From Blepharisma japonicum (lineage: Eukaryota > Ciliophora > Heterotrichea > Heterotrichida > Blepharismidae): 64,000 nt of DNA. Position 1 is the first letter of the stretch; each line of letters opens with the position of its first letter. Of the stretch, positions 1 to 13,200 are shown one piece after another. Both the position numbers and the translations under genes were made by a program. Location: the NCBI GenBank assembly GCA_949751835.1, contig CATKHK010000036.1, forward strand, positions 310,001 to 374,000, in the 5' to 3' direction. The notes beneath the pieces were generated by a model. That model searched no databases, was not told the DNA's origin, and saw only the letters and a program-made list of their open reading frames with translations.

Positions 1-3000
1 CAAAGGCTATCAAAACTGAAATAAAAATAGAAGCCATTGTGTATTTATTAAAAGAGTTTATCTGCAGTGAAATGGTCATCATTGACACTATATACCAATC
101 AATAAAGGCTAAAGAACCTATATATGTAAAATTTTCTGTGAATCCTGAAGCGTTAATAGTAGAATTCAACCCTAGGAATAAAAATAAAAATATGATAAAA
201 GCATGTATGAGACCTTCTATAGCAAAAGATGTCAGCTTTTTAAAAGTAAACAGTTCTCTTTTTATCCCTAAATCATAAGATTCGGGATGCAATGTAATTT
301 CTCTTTGCGGAATATCTTCGTCAAAAATTCCTACTGCTATAATAGGGATAAGCGTCACAAGAAAATCCAAAATAATAATGAATTGACTTTCAATTAAGCT
401 AACCCCCGAGAATCCAACGCTTGAACTGTAAAAAAATAATAAGCATACCAAGAGGACATCTCTATAAATGATTAAAAAAATAACTGATGCTATTCTTGTA
501 TAGCTATAATGTCCTTCAAATAGTAATAATTTTTTCAACTGGGAAAAATCTCTAAGCCATATGCATCCGCATAATGAAGCATCTGGACCTTCATTTCCAC
601 TGATCCCAACCCCTATATGAGACTCTTGGATCATCCCAGTGTCGCTTGATCCATCTCCAATAGCCATAATAACAGGCTTAAACTCAAAATTTCCTTTTAG
701 CAGTTTAATAATTTTTATTTTTTGATCAGTTGTAATCGAGCTGAAAACAACACTTTTTGCAGCAAAAAGTAAAGCTACCAAATATCTTCGGTTTTCTTCT
801 GAACTTAATGCAAATTGCAACCCAGTTCTATCAATAGACAAGCTATAAAATACAGTATCCGGATCAAAAGGATTTTTTAAAGCATCTTCTAATACAACAT
901 TTTCAGCAAATTCTGACATTAATGGATGTATAGCCCTTCTTTGAAACGGAATATTAAAACCCTTTTTTCTAGGTGAATCAATAAAAGGTGAAGAGATCAT
1001 CAATTCATCCCTCATCATGATTTGTTCACTTCTATTTGATATATTATTATACTCCCCTGTGAATTGCCTTTTCGGAGACCCTAATGATTTATTAGGATTT
1101 TCTGGAGACTCTCCTATATGATAAATGAGCTGCTTTATATGGTTTCTCATAGTTCTATTGCACTCCATTTCTGATGTGATATTCATAATTCTTGCAATCT
1201 GCATATGCTCTTCAATTAACCCGGAAGAAATCCCAGCACATAAGGTGCTTTCTTCAGAGTCTCCACTAGCAATTCATACCTTAATCCCTGCCCTACTCAA
1301 TAGTGCCATAGTTTCCTTTGTTTCTTCACTAACTAAGTCTTCAATTCCTACAATCCCTAAAAATTTCATCCCTTTCTCGTAAAATTCAAACACTCTATTC
1401 ATTCTTCCATCAGAATTTACAGGTGATAGCTTAGCATTTCCATATGCAAATTTAAACTCATTCAGTTCTTTTGAACTTAACATGCGATAGCCTAATAAAA
1501 TTTGTTTTTTTCCTGATAAGCACTTTAGGCAGGTGATAGATTCTATGCTGCTAAAATAACTATTTTCCAATAATAAATGCTTTATCATAGGATCTCGGTA
1601 TCCACGGACGTATAAAATTGCTTGATCACTGTCGGGACATCTAACTAAAATTCTTGTTCTTTTAGTCTCTGGACTATGAGGTTGAAATGCAACCACATTT
1701 ATATCCAGCTGTTTGTCAATGTACATTACTGATACTTTTCTATTTGACCTTTTAATTAATTGCATCCCTGCCCTTTCACATGTTTTTGCTAAAAGCTTTT
1801 CTTCGTCTGATAGAGCAAAATAGTCTCCATTTTCCCTTGTTACAGTTTGGTTGCAAATAGCTAAATTTAGCATAAAGTGGAAAATTGGGGAATAAATGTC
1901 AGAGTCCTTTAAGTCATGCCGCAAGTTAATAAAATGATTGTAATCAGTCGAGATTTTTTTAAAGAAACCTGGAGCATAATCGCTTCCTTTGGGTGTTTCA
2001 TGAGGGGTGGTAGGATACGGGCAGGAATCAATGGTTTCTTCACAATCATTCACGTAAATTTCATCACCAATTATACATACATTTGCAGTTAACACGTCTT
2101 TGGTTAAAGTTCCTGATTTATCAGCTAAAATATATTCAACCTGGCCTAAGTCTTCATTAATACTCCAAGTATGAAAACCGATATCTCTATTTCTATGCTG
2201 GATTTTGTATACTTGGAAGCATCTAATTATGATCAGGCTGATAAATAAAGAAATTGGGATAATATTGCTAAACAGGATAATAAAATTCCCTAAAAGCTCA
2301 ATTATAGTGTCTTGGTGTTTTAACTCAAAATAAACAGTTCCCATTAAAGTAGAAAATAAAACTAGACAAAAAGCAAAAATTCATAAGTACCTAATCCATT
2401 TCCCTAGCAATTTTTGGCTGACTGAAATTCTTCTTAGTCTGTTTCTTTTGTGGGCCCAAGTAGTACAGTCAATTCCAGTATAAATTATGGTGCCAAGGAT
2501 CCAGCTGGTATTCACTAGCTTAGAATCGCTTTGTAATAGGTTATTTATTGTTATTTGTGAAGCTTTTGGGTTTGAAGCGAGTTTAAGTGACCCAGAAAAA
2601 TTTTGGTTTTCATTTGCAAGTGAGACTTTTATAGTTGCATTAAGTTTATTGAGCATAGATACTGCAATATTGATATCTGTTTTATCAAGGATTTCTTGAG
2701 AATCCTTCATTGATCGCTTGATCCTCAAACTTTTTTCACCATTTATTTTTGAAATATCTGCATAACAGATATGTTTTTTAGATCCTATGCTCAAGATCAA
2801 CATATCTGCAGGGACAGTTTCATTTTCAGTGATGCATAATATATCTCCTACCCCAATGTCTCGGCTTTTTTTCTCTGCTATCATATTTCCATTTCAGACT
2901 TTATAAAGCCTATTGTTTACTTCTTCATCATTTTTGTATTTCCAATAATCATTCAAAGCATCTTTTATAAGGTTAAACAAAATCATGGCAAGAAAAACGC

Positions 3001-3262
3001 TAAAAATAAATCATTTATACAGCAAATCAAAATTTAGAGGGGTAAGAAGGACAATAAAGATCATGAGAAACCATAAATTGTATGAGTATTGGAGCTGCTC
3101 AAATAAATTTTTGGGAAAGAAATCTCATTTGGTGTATAGAGAAGTCCTTGTCGAGTTTGTGTTATATAAATTGCTTGTGCAAGATAAGCCTTCGTTTAGC
3201 TGAATTATTCGTCAGATTTCTTTTTCTTTTATTTCGGACTTGTGCTTCGATAAGTTTTCCAT
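1..3262 (-). CDS. P4-type phospholipid-transporting ATPase (flippase), C-terminus cut by window edge
   Basis: P4 family ATPases flip aminophospholipids to the cytosolic leaflet. The N-terminal half shows the P4 signature FFPKNLFEQ followed by two membrane segments and IKDALNDYW (canonical IKDxxDDxxRH). The phosphorylation motif DKSGTLT has its Asp at about residue 381, and the P4-specific PISLFISL helix precedes it. The hinge reads AIGDGSSDTGMIQ, followed by GVGISGNEG. The first ~1087 residues are present; the last membrane helices run off base 1. No intron is seen; at least ten in-frame TGA codons are needed as Trp (for example at 2357-2359 and 1271-1273). Start is the first Met (3260-3262) before the homologous region. 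Family call is firm; substrate is unknown. Confidence 0.93.
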
Positions 3263-3674
3263 AGTGTGATTATAAACGATAAATAAATTAACTCAAAACT
3301 ATTTTGAATTATTGACTAGTTAAGTGAAAAACTGGAAAATTTATTTGAAGAAAAGATTGACGAGATGTTGGAACAGTAAAAATATTTCAGAAAATCTTTA
3401 TAAATGGAATGAAAGATAAGATGCAATAGATATGGATGAGTTAATTGGGTTTTTAAAGAGAATTTAACAAAAATAATATAAGTAGTCCTAGATCATAATT
3501 TTCTAATTTAATCAGAATTTTGAAGAAAATACATAATGATTATTTTTGAATTTTTTTCGAAAATTAGAACCTGAAAAAAATTAAATTCAATGAAGAAAAT
3601 TTAATTGGATTCAGCTTGTTAAAGTTTGATAAAATACTTTCTTCTTATATATTAAATGCCTGATAGCCAGGAAT
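3263..3674. other. Gene-free stretch between flippase start and PP2C end
   Basis: 412 bases. It must hold the flippase promoter and the PP2C 3' end, both on the minus strand. On the plus strand, about 3300-3480 reads like short broken coding pieces (for example EKLENLFEEKIDEMLEQ), but no intact frame and no family can be recognised. No RNA gene seen. Confidence 0.5.
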
Positions 3675-5087
3675 TTACTCATCTGTAAACATGTCATCCA
3701 TTCTATCCACAACAATTGAGCCTCTCCTAGGATCTTTCACTGCAACATCTTTCATTGTCGGTGCTCTTCTAAATTCATGAAAAACTTCTGCACTTGGCAC
3801 CACTTCAGGAATTTTCCCAGGATCTTTGTGACTAACTTTGATTGTTGATTGATTAAGTTCTAAAATCAAGCACGAAATATCATCGATCATCACATCTTCT
3901 TCTTCAATGATCGTTTGCCATCGAATTCTAGCTTCTTCACATAGCAGCTGAGCTATACAAGAATTTTCTGGCTTTACAATATCAAATGCTCTATCTTCTG
4001 ATCCTCTTTTACATCTGCCCCTGTAAAACTCTATAAAATGAACGACATCTTCATTTTCAAGGACATCCCAAACACCATCTGATGCAGCAACTATAAAATA
4101 GTCTTCACCTCCTGATAGTTCATAATTGGTGCAAACAGGAGTTGAGATTACTCCAACCCTTTTACCTCTGGTATCCCCAATGGATCTGCTCATAGCAAGT
4201 CCTGGACCATTTGAGTATAATTCTCATACTCGATAAGGCCCAATTCTATTCCCAAATTCATCAGTCAGCTGCTGCACCCTTCCACCATTTTTCATAATTC
4301 TTGATAGCTCTTCAGGATCTTCAGGTTTTTGGTCTCTTGTGAGCTGTACAGCATGAATTGCTGGATTTGGGACACTGTTTCTTCTTTTCTTTACATCCTC
4401 AAGTACTTTTCTGTCTTCTCCTATAATTGCCGGAGGAGCCGGTAATATTGCTGGAATGCAAGAAGTAGCTAAAACTGCCCTAGAGTCTCCTACACTAGCA
4501 CAGTATAGTGAATTTCCATAATAATATACTAAAACCCCAGTGCTGCTTATATTTTACCTTCCAGAGTTTGTTGCATTTATGTTGTTTATAGGGTTTCGCA
4601 CCTCATCATCGCATTTTTTAATAATTGCATTGAGTAATTCCAATGGGTTTTCCTATTTAAAAAATACTGTAAATTCACTCTTATGGGATTTAAAAAATTC
4701 ATCTACAGTACTTGCACATAACTCCACAACTTTTTCGCCTTCAGACCCGTGCCCATCAAAAAGTGCCATTAAGACACTGTCTGAATCACTGCAGAATAAG
4801 CATAAATCTTGACATTTTTTAGCAATTTCTCCATGTGGGTCAAGTCCTGGGAGAACACAAGCTGATGACCAAAAACTGTGACTCCCAAATTCAATTTTTT
4901 TCGACAAGCATAATATAGGTTCTGTATGGTTATAAGTTAAACTGTTTGTCCCAACAATTTTTCCAGTATTGGTTCGTTGCTTAATATGAACTGTTGCTTT
5001 GCGGTGATAATTTCGAATATCATTATTTTCTGAATTTTTTGAATTGATATCTCTTTTGCTTTTATTAGTCCCGTTGATACATCCCAT
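3675..5087 (-). CDS. PP2C-type Ser/Thr protein phosphatase, N-myristoylation-like start
   Basis: Metal-dependent (Mg/Mn) protein phosphatase of the PPM/PP2C family, 460 residues after removal of two 15-nt introns (4653-4667 and 4543-4557). Metal-binding FDGHG has its Asp at residue 111; GDSRAVL, GPGLAMSRSIGD and ASDGVWDV follow in family order, and DDISCLILEL ends the catalytic domain. The protein begins MGCINGT, so Gly2 and Cys3 could be myristoylated and palmitoylated, placing it on membranes (inference). The C-terminal ~75 residues are charged and outside the fold. One in-frame TGA (GPYRVWELY) is Trp. Removing the introns keeps one frame to the TAA at 3675-3677. Confidence 0.93.
4543..4557 (-). 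other. 15-nt intron, PP2C gene
   Basis: Reads GTAAAATATAAGCAG on the minus strand. Removal joins TNSG to STGVLVYYYG, matching the PP2C strand before GDSR. A at position 10. Confidence 0.9.
4653..4667 (-). other. 15-nt intron, PP2C gene
   Basis: Reads GTATTTTTTAAATAG on the minus strand. It carries the only in-frame stop between KSEFT and ENPLELL; removal restores the PP2C frame. A at intron position 10. Confidence 0.9.
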
Positions 5088-5721
5088 TTTGTTTATGAAT
5101 GATTCACTGAATATTTTTATGGATTTTGATTAGCACGAATATTGAGCAAAGCTAAAATTAAAAAAAAATAAGATTTTAATATAAACAGCGAGTAGAAAAC
5201 ACACTTTGAGAATGATTATCTTCAGAATAAAAAATATTTTTGAAAAAATGGTTATTAATTGAAACTGGCAATGCTTTACAATGAATTTTTATATCTTTTG
5301 GTGATGTTATTGAAGATAATTAAAAATTAATATTATAAGTTGATTAGATTGGTGAATAAACAGAATAATTATTCAAATCCTTTACAAAGAAATAATACAT
5401 AAGCAAATTATTTATTTATAATATTTCTTTCTAATTGATGGAAATATTATAGTGAATATATTGCTATTAAATATAATTTTTGAATTCGTGCATTTCTATT
5501 CAAAATAGATATGTTTATTTATCCAATTAGCTTTCCACATGCACATATGGATTTTGAAAAAGCTTTGCAATTCCATTATAAATCACATCAACAAAATGTC
5601 GATTACGAAAGTTTTTTATTTCTTTCTAAAAGTAGATTATAATGATGTATATAATAAAGTATCGGCATAATAACTCCATTTAATCCGGAAAAGTACTGAT
5701 CAATTATAATATATATAAAAT
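5088..5721. other. Gene-free divergent promoter region
   Basis: 634 very AT-rich bases between the starts of the minus-strand PP2C gene and the plus-strand gene at 5722. It should hold both promoters. A 43-codon frame at 5511-5642 was considered and not accepted. No RNA gene or repeat is apparent. Confidence 0.5.
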
Positions 5722-6177
5722 ATGTATTGCAATCGCTGAAATAATTTTGCTACTTTAGGATTAGCAAAATCTTATAATGAAATAGAAGAGGAGGAATTTT
5801 GTAAAACAGAAATATTAGCTTGTCTTTCACACTCAAGCACGAATGATGATATATCTTCCCCGATTCCCTCATTAGAGAGTAATGATGTAGAATCGAATTG
5901 TTGTACAAATTGAAAAATTTCCAAATGTCCAGAATATTATGTATATAAACCAATAGACCCTGATGAAAATAGTCATTTATTTTCTAAATTGACAGTAGAG
6001 AAAGAAATAGAGATCAGCAATTTAAATGATAGAATTCGAGCACTAGCGAATCGCTTAGATGAAGAAATAGAGCCTGTCTGCATTAGAGATGAATGCAGTA
6101 TAGCTCCCAAACCCTTAGATTTAGGTTCTCCTTCCTCTAATTTCATGAGAAGAAGGAGAATGAAAACTATAAAATAG
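5722..6177 (+). CDS. Unknown acidic protein, 151 residues
   Basis: Not recognised. The frame opens at ATG 5722 (MYCNRWNNFATLGL), crosses TGA codons at 5734 and in CCTNWKISKC, read as Trp, and ends in TAG at 6175-6177. It is acidic in the middle (EIEEEEF), Ser/Asp-rich, then has a short possible coiled coil (EKEIEISNLNDRIRALANRL) and a basic tail FMRRRRMK. A start here is favoured because it is the first ATG after in-frame stops. Codon content is clearly less AT-biased than the flanks, which supports coding. Confidence 0.6.
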
Positions 6178-6501
6178 TTTATTATATCTTAAACATTTTG
6201 TTTATTTAAAATGCCTGGTAGACTAAAAATGATCTAACCTCTGGCTAAAAGAATTAATAAAAAAATTCACAAAAGAGCAAGTAATTTCTGATTTTCTTAA
6301 GACCTGTAAAAAATAACTGAAGCTATAAGTTCATTTTTCTTAATTTGCAGAATTAAGATTGACAGTAACTTTTATTCAAAGAAATAAGGTAACTATCAAA
6401 GATAGGACAGCTATATTACAAATAAGAGAAGAAATAGTGAATCAGGAATAATTTCGCAATAAGCAACTTAAAAAATTATAGTAAATTTTATTTTCTCGAA
6501 C
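6178..6501. other. Gene-free convergent spacer
   Basis: 324 bases between two convergent 3' ends. About 6350-6450 on the plus strand reads like a coding fragment (LRLTVTFIQRNKVTIKDRTA) but has no start and is not part of a longer frame; possible gene remnant. Nothing else seen. Confidence 0.4.
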
Positions 6502-7065
6502 TTAAATTTCTGGATCAGAGGCCTGATTGTTATAATTTGAACAATTTCTTTTCACAGAGGAAGATTTTCGGTTAAATTGTTTTTTACATTCCATTACCTT
6601 AAACCTTCTCTGTCTTGTTTCTAAAATATTTTGTTTATATCTTAAATGATTTTGAAAATCTTTTTCATAGCTTGCAAAGTCTACAGATAGGGTTGCATTT
6701 TTCAATCGATAAGAGATATCTAAATTTTCCTCTATAATTTTCACTTGTTTCCATAGTCGAGTATGAAAATTTGAGACATTGTATTTTTTATGAGGCCGAG
6801 TTTGAGGAGAAGCTGAAGAAATATTTAGAAGATTTCTAAGAATTCTTAAATTTTCCTTATTTATCCTTTCATTTTCTATACCTTTTGATGCAGGCACTTT
6901 GGCTAGTTTTATAGGATTTGTATTAGAAAAAAGTTTTGGAGATGGAAAATCAATTGATGACTTAAGACTTCGAATTTCATTCGAATTTTTATGGCAGTTG
7001 CTGATTTTATTTTTCCAATCTATTAAATCAGGTCTCACAGCTAATGTAAGGCGTTTTGGTTTCAT
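6502..7065 (-). CDS. Basic protein, possibly CFAP97-like
   Basis: 187 residues, ends in TAA at 6502-6504. The middle has ENERINKENLRILRNLLNIS, which resembles the ERIxRENRxLLxKLxxI segment of the ciliary CFAP97/hemingway family, and the rest is Lys/Arg-rich with helices. The resemblance is short, so the family call is tentative; the gene itself is well supported by an open frame with coding composition. It is divergent from the B-box/kelch gene with only 89 bases between starts, so a shared promoter is likely. Confidence 0.6.
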   Translation of the reverse strand: MKPKRLTLAVRPDLIDWKNKISNCHKNSNEIRSLKSSIDFPSPKLFSNTNPIKLAKVPASKGIENERINKENLRILRNLLNISSASPQTRPHKKYNVSNFHTRLWKQVKIIEENLDISYRLKNATLSVDFASYEKDFQNHLRYKQNILETRQRRFKVMECKKQFNRKSSSVKRNCSNYNNQASDPEI

Positions 7066-7154
7066 TTTTTCTATTACGCTTAATTGGCTTATTTATCAAA
7101 TAATTTATATCTCCTTGAAGTTTTTTTATTTATTTTCATCCAAAAGTTGCTAAA

Positions 7155-8534
7155 ATGCGCCATTGTTTAGATATACCTTCTATATTAATAAAGAAAATGT
7201 CGTACAATTGTGCACTTTGCAATTACTTAAATATAGCTACTTTAATATGCACATCAGATAACGAAAAATTCTGTGAGAACTGCATTGATATTCATTTGAG
7301 ATCTAGCAATGCTGGACATAAATTTCAGTCTATTGAGCTCTATGAAGAAGAAAAAATCAAAGAAGAGCAGCGAAACTTGGAAAACTTGCAAAAAATATCT
7401 GAAGCATTGAGACAAAAGATGACTAAGGAAAATGAGTCTGTTGATAAATATACAGAAGATATTTACAATTTATTGCAAAGCAAAAGACAATTATTGCATA
7501 GTTTAATTGATGACATAATAGAAGATCAAATTGATGTCTGCTATGATGTGAGGGATAAGGCTAAGATGGAAATGAATTTATTGCTAAAAGAGCTATCATC
7601 AGACTATTCTCATAATTCAGAACTTTCAGATTTAGTCAATAGATTTCAGTCAATAGAGGATACCAACAACTTAACTTTCTTAGAAATCAGAAATCCAACT
7701 CATAACCGAAATTTATCTAAAGCACTAAAGCAGGAACTAAACTATACTTTACAGTTTTACCCTTATGGAAAGCCTATACCTTTAATACATTTCAAACCAG
7801 CATCACATGAGCTATGCATCTATAGTGGAATTTCCAATACTTACAGTAAAATAGAAATTGGATCACAAATATTCAAAGACTATCCATCCTATTGTACCTT
7901 GCCTGATAATACAATACTGTACTCTGGAGGGTGAAAAAATAATGCATCAAGCTCTGAAGTACTTTTAATTGATCCTAAGTTTAAAGAGGTTGAGCCGAAG
8001 CCATCATTGAAAACAGCTAGGCACCAACACTCAATGATTTTTCATAACGGAATTGCTTATGTCTTTGGTGGGGCAACAGCTACTGGTATAACAAATTCAT
8101 CAGAAAAATGGGTTTTTGGAGAAGATATGTGGAAATCAAATGGATTTATGAATAAACCAAAGGCCCAAATGGGGATTTGTGTACTGAATGGAATTATTTA
8201 TATTTCTGGAGAAAATGATATAGAAAGCTTTAACATAGAAACAAATGAATATAGAGTACTCCCAATTATATTGGAGGGAAATTTGCTATCAGTGCTTATA
8301 CCAAGGCAAAACTCATTCTTGATGTTTAGAGGAGGAGAACTAAGAGAAATAGAAGTAACTCCAAGAATTATTGATTTTGTAGTGTCTCCTATTAAAAGGA
8401 TGGAATGGTGGTGTCCTACTCAACCAATTTGGCTAGGCAGCCAAATTTTTTTATTTACTGACTATAACAAAACTATATATTGTTTTGATATGAGAGAGAA
8501 AGCTCTCTATCTTGCTAATAGCTTTAGACAGTAA
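7155..8534 (+). CDS. B-box zinc finger / coiled coil / kelch-repeat protein
   Basis: 459 residues from the first ATG; a second Met at 7197 (MSYNCALCNYLN) may be the true start. Residues ~18-60 form a B-box-like zinc finger (CALC...C...CENC...H...GHKF). A long helix with coiled-coil character follows to ~180, then kelch-like beta-propeller repeats with paired GG (ILYSGGWKN, YVFGGATATG, LMFRGGELRE). TGA at 7932-7934 lies right after a kelch GG pair and is read as Trp. The layout is like TRIM proteins without a RING, so it is probably a scaffold or substrate-binding protein. No intron seen. Confidence 0.85.
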
Positions 8535-8718
8535 TAATAAAAATATTAGATAAATAAGCACTTTTTATGGAAAAATTAATAATTTGATGATACTGCAGTT
8601 TTTCTGAAAAATAAATTTTGCTTCGATATTTAATTTTCTTTATCTATAATTAACTTATAATTAATAAATATATCAATACGGTCGAATTATATGAGTAGAA
8701 TGTATTATTATATTGCTA

Positions 8719-9381
8719 ATGTCGGTATATGGCGGATTTTCAGCACTATGTTCAGAATCATCATATGTTAACTGCCTGAGTCACATCCTTGAATTACTCC
8801 AATATCACGTTTTATCTTCTATCAAAGAATGTAATATCTATGCAGCTCATATTGACTTTAGCATATGAAGCAACGATTTTCATAAATCTTTTGAGAGATT
8901 GTATATACTAGAACAGCAAAGATTTTCAATACCAAAATTTTCGGATTCTTGCAAAGAAGTATATAGATATATTGAAGGAATTAAGCATGACCAGCCATTG
9001 AAAGAGCTGAAAAGTGAAAAAAAGCTTAGAAAAAGAAAAAGCAAGCACAAAGAAGAAGGAGATGCATCAGCAATGATCCTAGAAAAAGCTAATGAGTCAT
9101 TAAGAGATTTATTAAGAGAAAGCCCAGTAAGTATGAAATATAAAACAACTGAAAGAAATGAAAGGAAAAAATGTGTAAGCACTAGACCAGCTACAAGTAA
9201 GCATAGAAGATTTATAAGTGAGGGAAATTCATTTATGCTAAGACTTCCTTCAGCTTCTTCAAATCGTAAGAAAAATCAAATTGAAACAGGAGCATTGCAG
9301 CGTCGATCTTTAAAGCGATTATTACAAGATCTTGGCACCTCTGCTTCAAAATCTGTAATGTGAATCCCAGACAAATCTTAA
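8719..9381 (+). CDS. Unknown basic protein, 220 residues
   Basis: Not recognised. The frame starts at ATG 8719 (MSVYGGFSALC), crosses TGA in FSIWSND and again at 9361-9363, and ends in TAA at 9379-9381. The N-terminal ~90 residues look folded (hydrophobic, Cys-containing helices); the rest is strongly basic (KKLRKRKSKHKEE, KHRRF, RRSLKRLL). A nuclear or nucleic-acid role would fit the charge, but this is only inference. Confidence 0.7.
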
Positions 9382-9498
9382 GTTGTTTTTCATTATTATA
9401 CAATTTTCAAATTATTTAATTATCTCTTATAAAAGAGCGCCGACTTTTCAATAAATTTTCATATTCATTAAAAGCCTTAAAATTATCGATAATAAGAA

Positions 9499-10071
9499 TT
9501 AATTAGTACTTTGAGTCTGGGTCATATTCTTAATCACCATATTCGTGCCTTGCTTAATAGCTTCTTCTTTAGCTACAGCAGCCACCTTTGCTCCGATATC
9601 AACAGCACGGTCAATACCTTCATCTATATCTTTCATATGCTTCTGGAGAATTGGCCTTATAGCTGTTTCATATATTTTCAAAGCTCCACGTGTCTGTGGA
9701 GCGAACAAGAAAATTAAGAAGGCAAGCTTAATAGGGTAATAAAAGGGCAGCCAGGAAAACAGAATTTCAGACCAGTCATCGATAACCTTGAAAAGGGCAA
9801 ACACAACCCAATAGGTCAGCCACTGTTTGTCATCGTCAGTCTCAGCTGATTCTATTGCTTTAAATGACATATAAGCTGGGTAAAGGATGGCGATTATATC
9901 TGTTATTAGAGATGACCCTAATCCAAAAAGCATGCAAATGAGTAAAAGAACACCAGTACCAGCAACTATTTGCCCTGTTTCTAAGCCAGTCTTGGCTGAA
10001 ATGTCTTTGAGAACTGGCATATTTTTGGTGCGATGAGTCAGATCCTGTAAAATTTTGTTTACTTGTTCCAT
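9499..10071 (-). CDS. REEP5/Yop1/HVA22-family ER membrane-shaping protein
   Basis: 190 residues, the usual length of the TB2/DP1/HVA22 family. A leading helix is followed by a hydrophobic hairpin (VLLLICMLFG), then the family core YPAYMSFKAIES, DDDKQWLTYWVVFALFKVID and FYYPIKLAFLIFLFAPQTRGA with the IYETAIRPIL helix after it. These proteins curve and stabilise tubular ER. The C-terminal ~50 residues form an amphipathic helix, as in Yop1. No intron, no internal TGA. Ends in TAA at 9499-9501. Confidence 0.95.
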   Translation of the reverse strand: MEQVNKILQDLTHRTKNMPVLKDISAKTGLETGQIVAGTGVLLLICMLFGLGSSLITDIIAILYPAYMSFKAIESAETDDDKQWLTYWVVFALFKVIDDWSEILFSWLPFYYPIKLAFLIFLFAPQTRGALKIYETAIRPILQKHMKDIDEGIDRAVDIGAKVAAVAKEEAIKQGTNMVIKNMTQTQSTN

Positions 10072-10264
10072 ATTATATTAGGTCGAATTTTCAGGAGGCT
10101 TTGGGATTTTAATAGAGGGTTATTTATAATAGAAAAATTCTAGAATATAAATTTTTGAAACATCTAGAAATGAGTTAAAATTAATAAAGAAAATTTATAA
10201 GTTTCATCATTAGTATGCCTTCACTACAGCTATATTGCTTTTGTTTATTAATTAAAGAATTTTA

Positions 10265-13200
10265 CTAAAATAACTGATTATTATTACTCTTTGCAAATTC
10301 TAATATTCTTTCTAATCTGTTTGAAAACTCACTAAGATTTTCCTCTTCCTCGTCAATTCTTTTGATTGCTGAATCACATAGGATTTGGTTGCTTTGATTG
10401 ATTTTGTCAATACTTTTTTCTAGCGCTCTGAGCTTCCCTTCCCATTCGTCTCTATCTTCATTGACAGTTTCATGGCAAGATTGGACATATTTGTTTTCAT
10501 TTAACAACCTCTTATGAAACATCATATATTCAACTTCTATTATCATGTTAATCAATTCCTTTAAATCAGCAGCAACACGATCGCTCAGTACCCTTTCATA
10601 TGTATCTGAAATAATAGAAATCAGCAAATTAAACATAATAATTGGCCCTATTATCAAAGAAGTAGTCACCATTATAAACTCGATAAAATTAAAATCACCA
10701 TCAGGGTAATTGCCAAGTGCTAAATTATAAGAATCTTTTAGAGACATAATGATTTCTATAGGGCTATCGTTAAACGCAAGCACCATGAAAAGGAAACTAA
10801 AAGCAAGAGTGGAATATAAAAATAAAATTAGAAATCCTGAGATGTCTGCTGCAGTTTCAAATAGTAAATTTATGTAAGGTCTGGTAGAATCTATAAGGCG
10901 AAAATAAGTTAAACCTCTTAGCCAGCTCATAAGTGTCGCTACTGAAAATATGGAATACAAGTATCTATCCAGCCCTCCTGTCCATTCTCCAATAATGTAA
11001 ATAAATATGAAAATTCCTCTGCTTCAGTCCACATAATTCATCCCATCAGAAAAGTACGACCAACCTCCTACACATATTTGAAAAACTTCATATCCTAATA
11101 GCAGTATATTAAAGACAAAAAGACTGATTAGATATGAGAGATTCCCCATAAAAAAGAGGGTGTAAACACAAAGGCACAGCATATACGTAAGAAAGATTGA
11201 GCCTTGATAAATCATGATGTATTTAGCAGTTTGCCACTTGTATTCAATAATATCTTTGACAAGCTGGCTTTTGATAACATCTGAGTTGGAGCAGGCTTCC
11301 AGGGATTCTAAAAATTCAATGCTTTCTTTGCTGCCGAGGGCCATGTTGACTTTTACATAGCTTTCAAAAAAAGTAACCCCAACTCCATGAGAAGTTAGCT
11401 TCCCTTCATCAAGAAAATCTCCTGCCTTTACTCTAAAATTGTCTTTGAGCAGTATATTTGGCAAAACTACATCTTTTGCGCAGAATTTCGGTAAGCCTTT
11501 TCTATAAATATCTTTATATATCACATTGTATAAATCTCCCAGGAGCGAGAATCCCATTCTATTCATTGCTGTTAAATCAGACTCTACCATCTGCAATAAG
11601 TAAATATTAGTTTCTCCTTGCTCGCAAAAAGCTCTAATAACATCATCTCTTAATTGCCCTAGGCCTCTTAATAAACACACAGACAAAGGATTAAAGCCAT
11701 TCTTTGATGTAAAGAATGGAGGACTCTCTTGAGATAATGATAAAGTAAGATAATCTCTTTGGTTTAAATAAGCATATATGTGGAGAGAATTAAAAAATTC
11801 AGGTAAAATCAAGAATTGGTCCATTTCTGGGTCTGGAGTTTGTTCAAGTTCGGTGAGAAGAGATTTCATGTAAGTTAAGAATTTTTGTATGGAGTCTTCT
11901 GGACCAAGAATTCTGAAATCGTTTGTTATTAATGGGTTTTCTTGTAAGTAAATCAATTCATGCTCTCCTGTGATTATATATTTTTCATCTGATGATAAAT
12001 TCATACAAAAAATGGCTTGCTTTCTTGCCATATAAGTTAATGGCGTCCGATATTTTAAAGAATAAATCTGCAGAGTTTTATCAAGCGATGAGCTAAACAA
12101 TATTTCATTGTCAAGTGTTATATAAAGTGATGTTACAGCATCAGAATGTTTACTGAATGTTGATTCATGATAAAATTCAAACACGCTTCATATCTTTACT
12201 TGCCCAGAAGCGCAGCCAGCTATGATGTAGCTATCAGTTCTGTCAAAAGCTACACATGTTACTTGGTCAAGTGCAAGTATCACTGATTTTTCATTTCCTT
12301 CTTGATCCCAAACTCTTAATGATTTATCACTACTTCCTGACACAAGGATTTCTCCGTTCGAGCTAATAGAAATGGACCAAATTGACTGCTGGTGACCTTT
12401 TAGTGAGATTGCTTCTAAAGTTTCAATGTCCCATATGTTAATTTTTGAGTCTCCTCCTCCAGTAAATATTTTGAGATTATTAGGGGTAAAGCATAGATCC
12501 CTTATCGGCCCCATGTGAGCATGAATTTGCTTTTCTATAATTTTTCCAGCAAGGTTTACGATATATAAATGCCCAATTTCATCACCAATCGCTACGTATC
12601 TTTCATCTGAAGAAACAGCAGCTTTTAAACATGGGCCTTGTGCAGTAAGCAACAGAAATCCTTCGTCTTCATAAGGATTTCATAGCCTGACACATTTATC
12701 AGAGCCACATAAAATGATTGATTTTGTGATAGGAGTAAAAGTGACACATAAAATATCATTTTGAAGGGACCGATATATTTTATCATCAAGAAAGACAGGA
12801 AAACTTCATATTTTTAAGCTCATGTCTTGGGATGAAGACGCTATGAAATCTTGATTTGGGGATATCAATAAGCTGGTAACTGGACCTGTATGGGCATTTA
12901 GTGCAATTTCTCGACGCTCTTTGTCAATATCTCATACTTTTATATTAGAATCTCTGCTACCAGAAATGAGAAAGCTAGAATCATCATTAAAAGCCAAAGC
13001 AGAGATGGAAGATGAATGCTCAGAAATTACTTTAATCGGGGTGAACTCTTGAATACTCCAAATAATAACTAGATTATCATCTCCACCTGAAGCTAGAAAT
13101 GAAGAGTCTTTATTCACTACTAAGCATCTCACGCAATCACTATGGGACTTTAAGTTTAAAATTTCTCTTTTAAAGGTTATATCATATACCTTGATTAGTC

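Noticed and set aside
5511-5642. 43-codon frame starting MFIYPISFPHAHMDF upstream of the gene at 5722
   Set aside because: Too short, AT-rich context, and no 15/16-nt intron links it to the downstream frame.
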